From Epichloe hybrida (lineage: Eukaryota > Ascomycota > Sordariomycetes > Hypocreales > Clavicipitaceae): a DNA stretch of 64,000 nucleotides. Location of the stretch: the NCBI GenBank assembly GCA_019022495.1, contig JAFEKR010000038.1:1-64000 (forward strand). Direction: 5' to 3'. Numbering within the stretch: position 1 is the first letter of the stretch; each line of letters opens with the position of its first letter. Of this stretch, positions 1 to 11,335 are shown one piece after another. The position numbers were made by a program, and so were the translations under genes. Below the pieces are notes generated by a model. It had not been told where the DNA came from. It saw nothing but the letters and a program-made list of their open reading frames with translations, and did not search any database.

Positions 1-78
1 AACCCTAACCCTAACCCTAACCCTAACCCTAACCCTAACCCTAACCCTAACCCTAACCCTAACCCTAACCCTAACCCT
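1..78 (+). repeat. Telomere repeat array (CCCTAA)n
   Basis: Thirteen uninterrupted six-base units AACCCT start at the first base and stop at position 78-79, where the sequence changes to unrelated AT-rich DNA. This is the C-rich strand of the TTAGGG telomere found in most filamentous fungi. The array at the extreme end, with no sequence before it, means the window starts at a chromosome end. The nearest gene (the idtP stop codon) lies only about 2.65 kb away. Confidence 0.98.
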
Positions 79-2300
79 AAGTGATGTTTACTATCACTAA
101 AGCCATTAGATTCTAGACTCTCACAGGGGCTACTATAATGTTTACTACTACTAAAGCCTATAGGTTCTAGACTCTTATAGTGGCTACTACTATGCCCTTA
201 GCTATTATAAGGGTTACTAGGATATTTACTATTACTAAAGCCTATAGGCTCTAGACTCTTATAGGGGCTACTATAATATTAGCTATTATAAGGGCTAGTA
301 TTACGTTCTTAACTATTATAGTAGCTACTATTACTACGTATATAGATAATAGACTATATAATGTTTACTAGATCCTTTACGTTATCCTAGCTGCTTTCTA
401 TCTTAATATTTTTAAACATAAAGATAATAAAAGTAACTTCCCCCTTATACTATCTCTAAGCTTATTAACGCTAGCTATAGAGTAATAAATAGCTAGTAGT
501 AAAGCTACCTATAAGAGCTACCTATAGCTATAGCATTACTAATAGCTCTTCTAGCTATAGTAATAAATAGTTAAGTAGTAATAGTAAAGATAGTGCTAGT
601 AACTAGCTACTTAAGTTACTTAAGGTATTATAATAAGTACTATAAATAGAATATCTTTACTATACTATATTTTACTATAAAACTTAGGTAGGCTACTATA
701 GCTACTCTTATTAATACTCTTTAAGGACTTACTTAGTTACCTTTACCTTTTATTTCTTTTACTTAGCCTATTACTTATTATTCTTTCTTTTTCTCTTTTC
801 TTCCTTTATAAGCTATAGATATTTATAACTATACCTAGGCATGCTTACCTTAGGAGGTAAATTAGAAAATATAGTATAAGAAAATAGTTATTACTTATAA
901 GCATTTAAAGTATAAGTATTTTTCTTAGGGAGAAATTAAGGGATAAGAAAAAGAAAATACTAAGAAAATAAATTAAAAGGCTAAAGAGCATATATATATA
1001 GCTCTAAATCTTTATTACCTTATAGGCTTACTTAACTTTTTTACTAGGTATATATTTTTACCTAAAACTTAGGTACTTACTTAAAAGAATCCTTATTTAT
1101 AAAGGGTAACCTTACTATATAGCTAAATAGTATAAATATAATACTAGCTAAAAGGTAAGGTAGCTAAAGGTCTTAGGGAATTATAAGTTATAGTTATTCC
1201 TTAGTGTAAGTAATTATAGTATAGTATTAGTTTATATACTTTATATATACTTTACTTCCCTATAGTCTAAGGGATAGAAAAAGGGAATGCTAATCTATAG
1301 ATTAGGGGAGGGCCTAGATTAGGTCTATAATTACCTTACTATATAAGTAGTCTATATATATATAGTATTATATATTATATAATAACCCTTACTATACACA
1401 AAATTTATATGCTTTTTTTTCATTATCTTAGGTTTTTCTTTAATACCCTTTCTTTACTACCTTACTATATATATACTTATATAAGTAATCTTACTATAAA
1501 TATAATTTATATACATATAGTATTAGCCTTACTATATATATTTATATGCTCTTTTTTAATTAGCTTACTATATTTCTTACTACCCCTATTACCCTATAAT
1601 TTTCCTATTATAGTGTTTTTTTTACTACTTTACTATACATATGCTTATATAAGTAGTCTTGCTATAAATATAATTATATATATAGTATTTAATATTATAT
1701 AAGTGGCCTTACTATATATATAATCCACGTGCGTATATAGGGTAGTAATTAATATTATATAAGTAGTCTTACTATGTATATAATTTACGTGCGCGTAGTA
1801 TTTAATATTATAAGTAGTCTTGCTATGCATATAATTTACGTGCGCGTGGCATTTAACATTGCCTAAATGGCCTTACTATGCACGTAATTTAGATGTTCTT
1901 TTTTTTAATTAGCTTACTATTTTTCTTACTACCTCTATTGCCTTATAATCTCCCTATTATAGTAATTCTCCACTGCCTTACTATGCATAGGCTTATATAA
2001 GTAATCTTACTATAAATATAATTTATATATACATTATATTGTAAGTAGTCTTACTACGCATATAGCTATATATATAGCTATATATATAGCTACGCATAAA
2101 GCTTTATATAAAGCTATGTATAAAGCTACGCATAGAGCTATATATAGAGCTATATATATAGCTACTTATTTAATTTACTTATATATAATATAGAATATTA
2201 TATAACTATAGTCTTACTATCTTTACTTTTTTTTATTAGCTTACTATTTTACTTATTACCCCTATTATCCTATACTTTTTCTCTTAGTGCTATTTTGCCT
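79..2300. repeat. RIP-like AT-rich subtelomeric DNA with tandem units
   Basis: No gene is visible. The DNA is TA-rich and poor in CpA and TpG, as expected after repeat-induced point mutation. Between about 1640 and 1870 a unit of roughly 60 bases recurs about four times; it carries a 'gtcttactat...ataattta' core and, in the better-preserved copies, the GC-containing stretch acgtgcgcg. A larger segment around 1540-1620 recurs around 1890-1960. From about 2080 to 2170 there are alternating 'agctatatat' motifs. Short open frames here (for example 1409-1702) consist of low-complexity residues and are not credible genes. Confidence 0.75.
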
Positions 2301-2726
2301 TTTTACCACGCCCTGCGCCCACACTGCCTTGCTACCCCTAACCCGAACTGCCTACCAATGGGCGTCCCCTAGCTAAGTTTGTCCATAGATTTGATAAACG
2401 TGTCTCAATCAAATCCAGTAATCCAAGCATTTATCGAAGGCTTGTCAATTAAATGAATTTCTAGCCTAGATTCAATTTAATCAATCCATAAGCAGCGCTT
2501 TAGAATAGCTACAGCTGGGGCAACGCAATTGTTACGAAGAGTGTTAGATGGAAGACTTCCCATTGAGTTGAATAAGACTAAGTCCAATTTATGTCTTTTG
2601 CAGCGCTGTCGTATAATTAAGAGCAATTATGGCTCGTTGCAGCAAACAATCGCCCAATTGATACAATCAAAATTCCACAAGCGAAAGTTGTGACAACTCA
2701 CGTCCTATCACTCCTGTCGTTTCCTT

Positions 2727-4557
2727 TCAACATACGGTAACTGTCTTCTCCAAGCGGCGCAAAAGAACAACGGCATTCCGATTGGGGAGGATCTTATCCC
2801 CATGAACAATGTTAGGAGGGCGCCGCGACGGAAACTCACTATCTAGCTTAAAATCATACTCGAGCAGAATCCGACTCATGATTGCTTTAATCATATACTA
2901 TGAGCACAAACTCAAGGGTTAGTCAAGAAGGTCGAATGTGCGTCACATGAGCTTGAAGGGAGATTGATATGGAAAAAAAAAAAAGATGAAAATCTACATC
3001 ACATACGGAAGCTATGAAGCGTCCCGGACAGGCATATCTCCCAAATCCGAAGTGCAGATTCAAGGCGCTGCTGTTAGAAAATGATGTTGTGGCAGTGCCA
3101 GATTGTTTCAACCATCGAAAAGGTTGAAACAAGTGAGCGTCGGATAATTTCGTACTGTCCGTATTGATACACTTCGCTGGAATCGCAATCTGCTGTCCCG
3201 GCTGTAGCTGGTAGCCATCGGACAATGTAATTCGTTCTCGGACAATGCGTCTAAAAGTGACTTCAATCGCCAGTTAGTTCCAAGTTTGACAAAAGACTGG
3301 CTTAGAATAGTCCTTACACTCGCCCACTGGATTGATTCGTTGTGACTCTCTCATCAGGCTATCCAATTGTTTCATATCAAGCATAGTCTGTTGCGTGATT
3401 TCCGTCCAACCATGCTTGAGCACGTTTTGCTGTTCTCTTCGGAGGCTCTCCTTCAAGCTGTCGTCCGAGATCATGTCAAAAAGTATGTGAGTTAACGCCA
3501 TAGCTGTTGTATGAATGACAGCCATGCTCAATATTCCTAGCGTACGATGCGCAAGTGCTTCTGGCCGTGCTTCATCCTCGGTGACTGCTAACTCTGTACA
3601 CCACTGCAAAAAGTCGTCGTGCTTTTCCTCAGAGTTAAGTTTCCTTCTCTGGACTTCTGAACCAAGGAGGTTTTGAATGTATTGTAATTGCCCGTGAGCT
3701 TCTTTCGCTGTGGAAATCCACCGTGCGAAATAATGTGTGAACAAATTGCCAAAACTACGGGAGGTGGATATCGTATCAAACGTGTTGCGACTAAAAGAAG
3801 CAGTAGTCTCGAGAAAAATTTCGTTTCGACAAATCAGGTCTCCAACGAATAGCCTCGCTGTAGCACGGGTAGCTAGATTGAGAACCAATTCGTATGGATT
3901 GACAGAAATCCAAGCATTGGAACCTCCACTAATATTAGACAACACTAGACAAGTGGAATGTTTGAAAGAATGAAAACACATACCGTCGTTGCCGGCAGGT
4001 AAGACTTGCCCAAAGGCATGATTGAGCTCATCCAATAGCACTGGAAGAGTTTGTGCTGGATTCAGTTAGCATAGTGCAAACGTATTCTGTTAGATTACAC
4101 TTACGAAGCTTTGGAGTCAAACGCTGCTGTATGGCACGTGTGTGAAGTTCGCTCCCTAATAATATCCTCGTAACTTTACCAGCATTGTCATCAAAGCTGG
4201 CTGTTAAAGGGTCTAATTTGTCGCTCGTAACCGCCCGTAATTCCAGCGCGTATTGTAGAGGAATGACAATCAGATCCATGTCCATCTTAAGTAGCCTAAA
4301 CGGTTGATTTTTGTGCTGTAACCTAGGCGGTTAGTACTATCATCACGGATGCTCACAGACTTGGGACCGAACACCTTCTCATAGCCATGTTTGACTAGGC
4401 GGGCGGCATGGTCATTATAACTCAGCCGATCGAGGAATTGGGGGAGTAATCGAGGCCAACGTCGAATGGTTGGTATACATTCTTTCCGTTTGGTACCGTA
4501 AACAACGTACCACAGTAGTAAACAGATACCCACTGGGACAGCGTGCAACATTAACAT
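2727..4557 (-). CDS. idtP: Cytochrome P450 monooxygenase, idtP/ltmP (paxP-like)
   Basis: Membrane-anchored heme monooxygenase of the indole-diterpene pathway; PaxP-type enzymes oxidise paspaline and remove its C-30 methyl group. Five exons join in frame: 4375 (or 4357)-4557, 4105-4315, 3318-4055, 3007-3260 and 2727-2897. The start at 4557 gives an N-terminal hydrophobic anchor (residues ~3-20). The K-helix ExxR (ESQR) and the heme signature FGFGRYACPG near the C-terminus are intact. Two choices are open, both in frame: the first donor may be at 4374 (59-bp intron, which fits the family better) or 4356 (41 bp), and a 60-bp segment near 3950-4000 may be a further intron. The protein is therefore about 498-524 residues, normal for a P450. 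It is divergent from idtQ. P rather than Q is inferred from the P-Q-F-C-B order. Confidence 0.88.
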
Positions 4558-6214
4558 TCTCAAGAGTAGCTGATTTGACTTGAATGGAATATAAAATGAT
4601 TTATGAATTAATTTTGAATGGGCTTGGCATCTACAGAATAAAAGATTATAAGACAAATAAGACAAAGCTTAATGTTAAAACTTTATGTTAAGTACTTGAA
4701 ATTGTCCTAAGCCATCGAATCTAATGCAACGCCTGTCCTCTTTTCTCTTGACACTATGTAAGGAGCCTGCAGCAATAACTAAGGATGTGATCCAAGTTAG
4801 CGCAGTTATTTAAAATTCGTCATTTTTAGACCCACTAGCGCCTTCCTATATTTAGACAGTATTTTACGGTATATAACCTAGATAATTTCACCCTTGCTTA
4901 TAATACAATACAATCCCTGAATTGTTTTACAAATCTATATAATAGAAGTAATTGAGCTAATTAAATTATAGCTAGGAAATAAAGGAGACAGGGGGTGGTA
5001 TATTTTAGTACTAGAACCTGCATAGAAATAGATATTCTCTTTTGTGACGCTATATACCTTGCATATTTCCCTTGTAGCTCTCTAATAATAGGATTACTTA
5101 TAGCTAATCACAGCCGTTAGGGAGGAATCAATAACTAGGGCATGTAGACTTGTAAAATAATTCAGCGGGTAGAGTGTGTACTTAAATTACAGTGGTGTTA
5201 CAGGGGCTATTTAGATAGCCAAAAGAGGGAAGCCCTATTTCTGACACTGGCGTAGTAAAAAAAAAGTGCGCTAATGTATTACTTTATTCTTACGGATTAG
5301 TATCTGATCCTATTGCAGGCATTTACTTGGCACTAGTTGAAAAGATATATTATAAACAGGGGGGAGTGGTTTTATGCAATGTGAACAAAGTTTCACAAAT
5401 TTCTACTCCGTATAAACATAATTTATTGGGGGTCTTGACATGTCCGTCTTAGCCGACAACCCCACCATGCCACGAATCCCGCGGAGACCCCAATCAATCC
5501 ATACACGGCACTTACACAGATCATTCCATCCGCCCAAGTACCGTCCTATACTCCGTACACCCTAAAAGCCTTAGAGCACGAACATATGCCGTTGTCTCCC
5601 TAGTCACACACAAGATGCCTACCCCCCTTCCCGATTCCCCTTCTCACATGTGTAACGTATGTAACGCAAGGTTAGGTCGCGGTGGCACAAAAAAGTAACG
5701 CCGCAGCCGAAAGCCACCCTGTCGCCAGCGGAGGTGTCGCGGTTCGTATCTGCTTAGCTGTGTTTCATTGTTAGGCGTGTGCATAATGCGCGGGGTGCGT
5801 TTAAATGTCTAGCTGAAGTCATATCTGTTGCCGTGCATCACATCACTTTTACTTCGGGCACCATTTCATGCACCCTAATAGCCTCGACACACAGAATCCA
5901 TCACCAATTAACTCAGGCAGTTCGCACCTACACTAAGCCATTCGAACAATATACATTACTTCAAAGACTCACCTTAGGCCGTCTTTTCACGCAGCCAAGA
6001 AGTTTGAACAGCTCGTTCCTACATCCCTGCGAATCGGACGTTTTTCACGGATAGACCCTCTAGGCCCTTAATGAAGACTTCTAAATGTCAGGAGCTATCT
6101 AAGTCAAGTACGTTGACAATACATTTCTTTGGAAGTGTTGTCTTCCGTTTTCTTATCCCTCTTATCCCTTTAGCCTAGGTTTTCTAAAGTTAAAGTCGTC
6201 AAGCTAGGTTCGAT
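4558..6214. promoter_or_regulatory. Divergent intergenic region between idtP and idtQ
   Basis: This 1.66-kb stretch separates the two divergently transcribed P450 genes and must hold both promoters. It contains a MITE (4904-5180). A more GC-rich stretch (about 5430-5760) carries two copies of TACTCCGTA (5404-5412, 5549-5557). I see no convincing gene: the open frame at 5779-6054 has no recognisable domain and lies directly upstream of idtQ. Confidence 0.6.
4904..5180. mobile_element. MITE copy 1 (degenerate terminal inverted repeats)
   Basis: The left end reads TACAATACAATCCCTGAATT followed by gttttacaaatct. The right end reads cttgtaaaataattcagcgggtag..., which is the reverse complement with several changes. 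The same ends bound a second element at 8634-8914, so this is a dispersed element of about 280 bp without coding capacity, that is, a MITE. MITEs are abundant near genes in Epichloe. The element sits in the idtP/idtQ divergent promoter. Confidence 0.75.
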
Positions 6215-8228
6215 ATGAAGATGTTAACAGAGCATTTTGACTTTCCTAAACTTAACTTCGCCACCATTGTAATTTCAGGCGTCACCATTATTGGTATAAT
6301 ATTCCTTCGATATCTTAATTACCCTACAAAGGTTTGAATCTGTTTCCCTTGCTATGCACTTTTCTTGGATGCTCACCAAAATTTTTCAAGGTGAATGTAC
6401 CTGTTGTTGGCATTGGAGTTCGATATACAAAATGGCTAGCGGCTATTATAAACGTGCGTCATGCTCGACAATCTATCCGCGAGGGCTATGCAAAGGTTTG
6501 TGTTAAAAACGAATAAAAGCGCTTCGTAAACAAAGAGAACTAATACTAGTTTCTAGTATGGCGATTTCGCGTTTCAGATACCTACTATGACTCGAATGGA
6601 GGTATTCATTTGTGATAGACAGATGACAAGGGAGTATCAGAATGTTGACGACTATCATTTGTCGTTCCGAGCTGTCATGACCGAGGTAAGTAACTAGACC
6701 ATGTTAACTGTAGGAAAAGAAGAAAAAGCTAAACCGCCGTACAGGAGTTTCAATTCAAATGGCTACTTCCAGGACAGGCACACGAAGCCCGGATTATCCC
6801 TAACTCAGTGATTGCTAAGGCCTTGAGCTGGCAGAGAACAAGGGCGAATAAACCCAGCGATCCATTCTTCGAATCTTTCTCCGCCGAATTCATGCAGGGG
6901 TTTCAGGAAGAGATGCGACGACTAATCCAATATCAAAATTCGTCAGTTATGTCAAACCGCTCCGGTGCTGTCCTGGATCCAGCGCATGGTTGGCATGCTG
7001 TGCCTTGTTTTCCCTTGGCTCTGAAGGTAATTGGGCGCCTTACTACATACGTCTTGTTCGGCAAACCTTTGTGCCAAGATGCGACATTCCTAAACATGTG
7101 CTGTCAATTTGGCGATGTGATTCCCAGGGATGCGATCATACTACGTTCATGGCCAGCATTGGCAAGGCCGTAAGCAAGTGCCTAGACATAAACCCGTCAG
7201 GGTTTAAACTCGCATTAACATTCATATAGTCTTATTGTAAAGATCTTGAGTGCTCCAAGGGTTATGGGAAAGTTGCGAAACATTTTGATTGTTGAGATAA
7301 AGAGCAGGAGAGAATCCCACGAAACGAACCCAATGAGTGTATGGCTGTCTCGCACACCCCCTCTAGCATTACACATTAACGTATATCTAGGATATCTTGG
7401 ATTTCACAATGGCCTGGGTTGACCGTCATCCTAACGCTAGCTTTGACGATCAGCACATTGCCGAGATGATGATTAACACTATTTTCGCAGCTCTTCATAC
7501 GTCGAGTCAGGTATATTTTTTTCTGTATGAAAAGTCCAGAGCTTAAAGCTAACTGGCTCATAGCTGGTGGTGCATACCATCTTTGAGCTTGCCTCACGTC
7601 CTGAATATAGCGATGCGCTTCTGGAAGAGATAGATGCATGCTTTGAAAAGCATGGAAAGGGCACTAAAGCAGCTCTAGACTCAATGTTCAAGGTGGATAG
7701 TTTCATCAAAGAAACGCAGAGGTTTAACCCTCTTGACGCATGTATAAATTCCCTGTCTCCGATTCCATCATTGCGATTTGACTAACGCCACCGTCAGCCG
7801 CTCTTGCAAGACTGGCTCTCAAAGACTTTACTTTTTCCAATGGCCTAAACATCCCAAAGGGCAGTGTGATTTTCACGCCGAATTCGCCTATCTTTGAGGA
7901 CGAGAGATATTACAAGGATCCGAAAGTTTTTGATGGATTTCGGTTTGCTAGGATGCGTAATGACCCAAAATTAGGTCTATTCTGCGACCTAACAGCAACG
8001 AATGAACAAAGCATGCATTTTGGGACTGGACGTCACGCCTGTCCTGGTAGATTTATGGTTTCTGATGAGGTCAAGTTAGCTGTGATTCATATCTTAAGTA
8101 ATTTCGATTTTTGTATTGAGAATTTTGGACCACGGCCAGCAAATCAGCCATTTGGTAAATTTCTTCTACCTGATATGAGTGCAAAAATCTGGCTAAGGGA
8201 GAAAAGAGCTAGGGAGAAGAATCTGTGA
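6215..8228 (+). CDS. idtQ: Cytochrome P450 monooxygenase, idtQ/ltmQ (paxQ-like)
   Basis: Heme monooxygenase of the indole-diterpene pathway; PaxQ-type enzymes carry out the late oxidations of 13-desoxypaxilline to paxilline. Eight exons (6215-6331, 6391-6495, 6557-6685, 6745-7169, 7230-7338, 7391-7510, 7564-7741, 7798-8228), all with GT...AG borders, give 537 residues with no frame break. The start at 6215 precedes a hydrophobic anchor (residues ~15-33). The K-helix ExxR is E385-R388 (ETQR), and the heme-binding [10 protein letters not shown] places the thiolate cysteine at about residue 476. The I-helix threonines lie in the ALHTSS segment. Introns are 49-63 bp, typical of ascomycetes. A separate MITE lies downstream. 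Q rather than P is inferred from position next to idtF. Confidence 0.9.
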
Positions 8229-9277
8229 AAGCCGTTAAGATAATGCCAATTGCTACACGATACATATATGTTCATGTTAGCGAGTTTTGAAGAGAAGCTT
8301 TGAGGCCTCTAAGAAATTTTAACTACCTATGATAATGAAGCAGCTTTATTTCTAACATGATTTTTCTAGCCTGTGAAAAGTGATTTTTGCAGCTTAGACA
8401 ATAGGATACATGTTATTAGCCTACCTGAGGGGGCTATGGTAAGTGACTCTAAGATCTCGCAATATCAATGAAACTATAGGCAATATCTAGCTAATTAGGC
8501 CTATATCTATGCTTACAAATGCAGTATTACCTCTAAGTCTATAGATAACAAGCATACAGCTAGTTTCGTTTCATTACGTAACGGTTTGTCTCTAAGTAGC
8601 GACAGCTAAGTGAGACAGATATATCAGGCACAATACAATACACCCCCTGAGTTCTTTTACAAATCTACATGCCCCAGTTATTCGTTCCTCTCTAATAGCT
8701 ATGATTAGCTATATGTAATACTATTATTAGTGAGCTATAAGGGCAAAATACAAGGTATATAACGCCATAAAAGAGTATATTTTTTTTTTCTCTATGTAAG
8801 TGCCTAGTACAAGAATGTACTATCCCCTATTACCTTCATTTCCTATCTGTTATCTAATTAGCTTAATTACCCCTGTTATGTGGATTTGTAAAATAATTCA
8901 GGGGGTGTATTGTACATCATTCCAATCCGTCTTAAATCATAGATATATGCTCCTTGGGCTTTCGTGCCACACCCCCATAAGTACAAATGCACTGTTCACA
9001 TGTTTCACAGCCTTTGATTGCCTAGAAGAGACGAATAGGTATAATAGTGCACATATTGCCATCCACTTAATGCTAATATCCCTTTCGCTCGCTCTCTTTA
9101 TCTTTTGTGGACGCAGGTCCTATTTTTCACATATAAGCACTTCCGAACCTGCGTAAAATCTTACTCACGCAAGGAAATACAATTCAAATTATATCGTGCT
9201 TGATTGATCTCTTTCTAGGCTTCCTTTTGTTCAAGAGACTAACTAACAATTGTTGTCTTCGGCTCTCACATTACACC
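8229..9277. promoter_or_regulatory. Intergenic region idtQ-idtF with MITE
   Basis: This interval holds the idtQ 3' region, the MITE at 8634-8914 and the idtF promoter. The open frame at 8800-9156 starts inside the MITE, runs across its end and shows no domain, so I do not call it a gene. Confidence 0.6.
8634..8914. mobile_element. MITE copy 2 with ~37-bp terminal inverted repeats
   Basis: The ends are TACAATACACCCCCTGA followed by gttcttttacaaatctacat, and the near-exact reverse complement atgtggatttgtaaaataattcagggggtgtattgta. Length is 281 bp. It is better preserved than the copy at 4904-5180, and its inverted repeats match over about 37 bases with few differences. It is non-coding and lies about 0.36 kb upstream of the idtF start. 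Confidence 0.88.
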
Positions 9278-10773
9278 ATGATTGCGAAAAATATTGAACT
9301 CAATGGCTTGGATCCGGCAACCAGGGCATTGGACATTCTATACTGGAAAAATCACTGCATCAAACAGCTAGAATCTCTCCTATGCGCCACAGATTCATAC
9401 TGCACTGCAGACAAGGCCGCTCAACTACGCATTTTGTCAGAGTTGGTGCTCCCCAATCTTGGCCCTCGGCCGTCCAATGCCACTGGGCCATCCTATCTTA
9501 CACGAAGTGGTTCCCCAATAATGTTAAGTCTAAATACAACATCATCAAAAAACTGCGTCAGATATTGCTGGGAGATTCTAGGGGCGACTGGCGCAAGTAA
9601 TGATGATCCTTTGGCAGTCCAAGTTGCTAAGGATGTAGTGGCTTCTCTGTCTGCTACTTTTCGCCTTTCAACAAAATGGAGCGAAACTCTACTGTCCAAT
9701 TTTGCAGTAACACCAGACCAAGCTCGACAAGTTATTAACATGCTACCCGAGTGGATTCAAGGCTTCGTACCTGAGGGAATGGAGTGCGATTTTCCAAAGA
9801 GAATCCCGTTCGCCATGACATCATTCGACCTAAATGGCTCCAATGTAGCTATGAAGCTCTACGTTAATCCAAGGGTAAAGGAGATTTTAACTGGTACTCC
9901 CTCATCAGACTTGGTCTGGGAGTTCCTCCGAAATTTAACACCAGAAATGAAACCACGAGCGGTCGACTTGCTTGAGAGGTAAGAATGGCTTTGAACTTTC
10001 GCCCACCTTGTCAGCCCCATACGCTAAGCGCTAACTCCCCACACATTAACAGGTTTATTACCGATAATTCAGGCCCGTCTGCTATTGAGCTTGTAGGTAT
10101 TGACTGCGTTGACGACGCTCACCTATCAAATGCAAGGGTCAAGCTTTACGTTCATACCATGAGCAGCTCATTTAACACCGTAAAGAATTATGTTACTCTT
10201 GGGGGTGCAATCTGGGATGAACAAACCCAAAAGGGCTTAGGAATACTACAAAGTATTTGGCACCTATTGCTTCAGGAGCCAGAGGGTATTTCTGACAATG
10301 GATTCGACAAGCCTGTGAACGACTCTTCCATGTTATGCCAAAAGCTATATTTTAGTTTCGAGCTACGCCCAGGTACAGACTTCCCTCAGGTGAAGACCTA
10401 TGTGCCAACTTGGAACTATCTTCGAACCGACGGGGAAACTATCCAGAACTATGAGGCGATCTTCCGAGCTTGTGACCATCCTTGGGGTGAAGATAGGACG
10501 TACGGCAAAATTTTTCAAGATGCATTGTAAGTTATCCCTTCAGATTAGCGCTAAAAGGAGTTTGAGATACTCCTCAATGCAAGCTATTAGGTTGTGAAAT
10601 TGCCACTACTAATTGGAGCTTTTTATAGCGGACCTGCAACCGAGAGTCGGAAAAAACCCATTCACTGCGACGCATCTTTTCTGTTTACCGAAGAAACTGG
10701 TGTCTACCAGACGCTGTATTTCAGTCCTCCGATTGAGGGGGAAACAGAAGTCCAGTCAAATCTCGTTGCTTGA
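9278..10773 (+). CDS. idtF: DMATS-type aromatic prenyltransferase, idtF/ltmF (paxD family)
   Basis: Soluble ABBA-fold indole prenyltransferase of the dimethylallyltryptophan synthase superfamily. Relatives in indole-diterpene clusters (PaxD, AtmD, LtmF) add dimethylallyl groups to paxilline- or terpendole-type products. Three exons (9278-9978, 10053-10526, 10629-10773) give 439 residues, the usual DMATS length. The first splice restores an Arg codon (AG|G), and the second joins ...QDA to a C-terminal exon ending in the family-like segment YQTLYFSPPI plus a short tail. The ATG at 9278 was chosen because the frame extension back to 9200 adds a hydrophobic stretch not expected in a soluble DMATS. 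The call F, rather than E or D, rests on its place between Q and C. Confidence 0.87.
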
Positions 10774-11335
10774 GGTTGAATTAACTCCGCAATGCTACGT
10801 CTAAAAGAAGTGTCTTTGGTGAACAGATGATAGGGTTCCCTTGATCTTTCATATATTTGTGTACAGCTGTGGAAATTTAGGGTCTAGCTCTAGATAAAGC
10901 CATTGCTTCAATCGTCATTTGACGTATTCTGAGTCTTGAGCTATTCCATATTTTTTTTCTAATTAATCTTGACTTTATTAAGTGTTGTAGGCCGTTGCAA
11001 TAATATTTGCTTTGATCTTACAAGTGTAGCAGCTACCCTTGCACTCTTCGATTCTTGAACGAGCGTTGCTATTCGGAGCTGTGTTCAAGAACTAGGTTGT
11101 GCGCATAGGTTTAATTTTGCAATATCACGAGGAGAGGCCCGTTAGCCAACTGCTTAAATACAGGTCTTGCTAGAAAATGGTTGCCTTAATACAGCTGCTA
11201 TGCTACCTCCTATCTCCTTAAGCGTGTTCCACCTTGTGGGTCTAGGCTTTGGTAAAGGGTAGTTATTACAGGCAAGAGATGTCACATCAAGATAGTTTTT
11301 GTCTAGCATAGCGCGTGAGTTACATTTCTCCGAAA
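10774..11335. other. Convergent intergenic region idtF-idtC
   Basis: The 3' regions of idtF (+) and idtC (-) face each other here. I see no gene, repeat or recognisable RNA. A frame on the minus strand (11154-11426) overlaps the idtC 3' end but has no domain. Confidence 0.5.

Noticed and set aside
1409..1702. 97-codon plus-strand frame of Leu/Ile/Tyr/Phe
   Set aside because: Low-complexity translation of TA-rich subtelomeric DNA; no domain and overlaps tandem repeats.
5779..6054. 91-codon frame upstream of idtQ
   Set aside because: No recognisable domain, lies in the divergent promoter region, and does not extend the idtQ frame.
8800..9156. 118-codon frame with hydrophobic stretches before idtF
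   Set aside because: Begins inside the MITE and runs through its terminal inverted repeat; no conserved motif.
9200..9277. Upstream extension of the idtF frame
   Set aside because: Would add a hydrophobic leader that soluble DMATS enzymes lack; the ATG at 9278 fits better.
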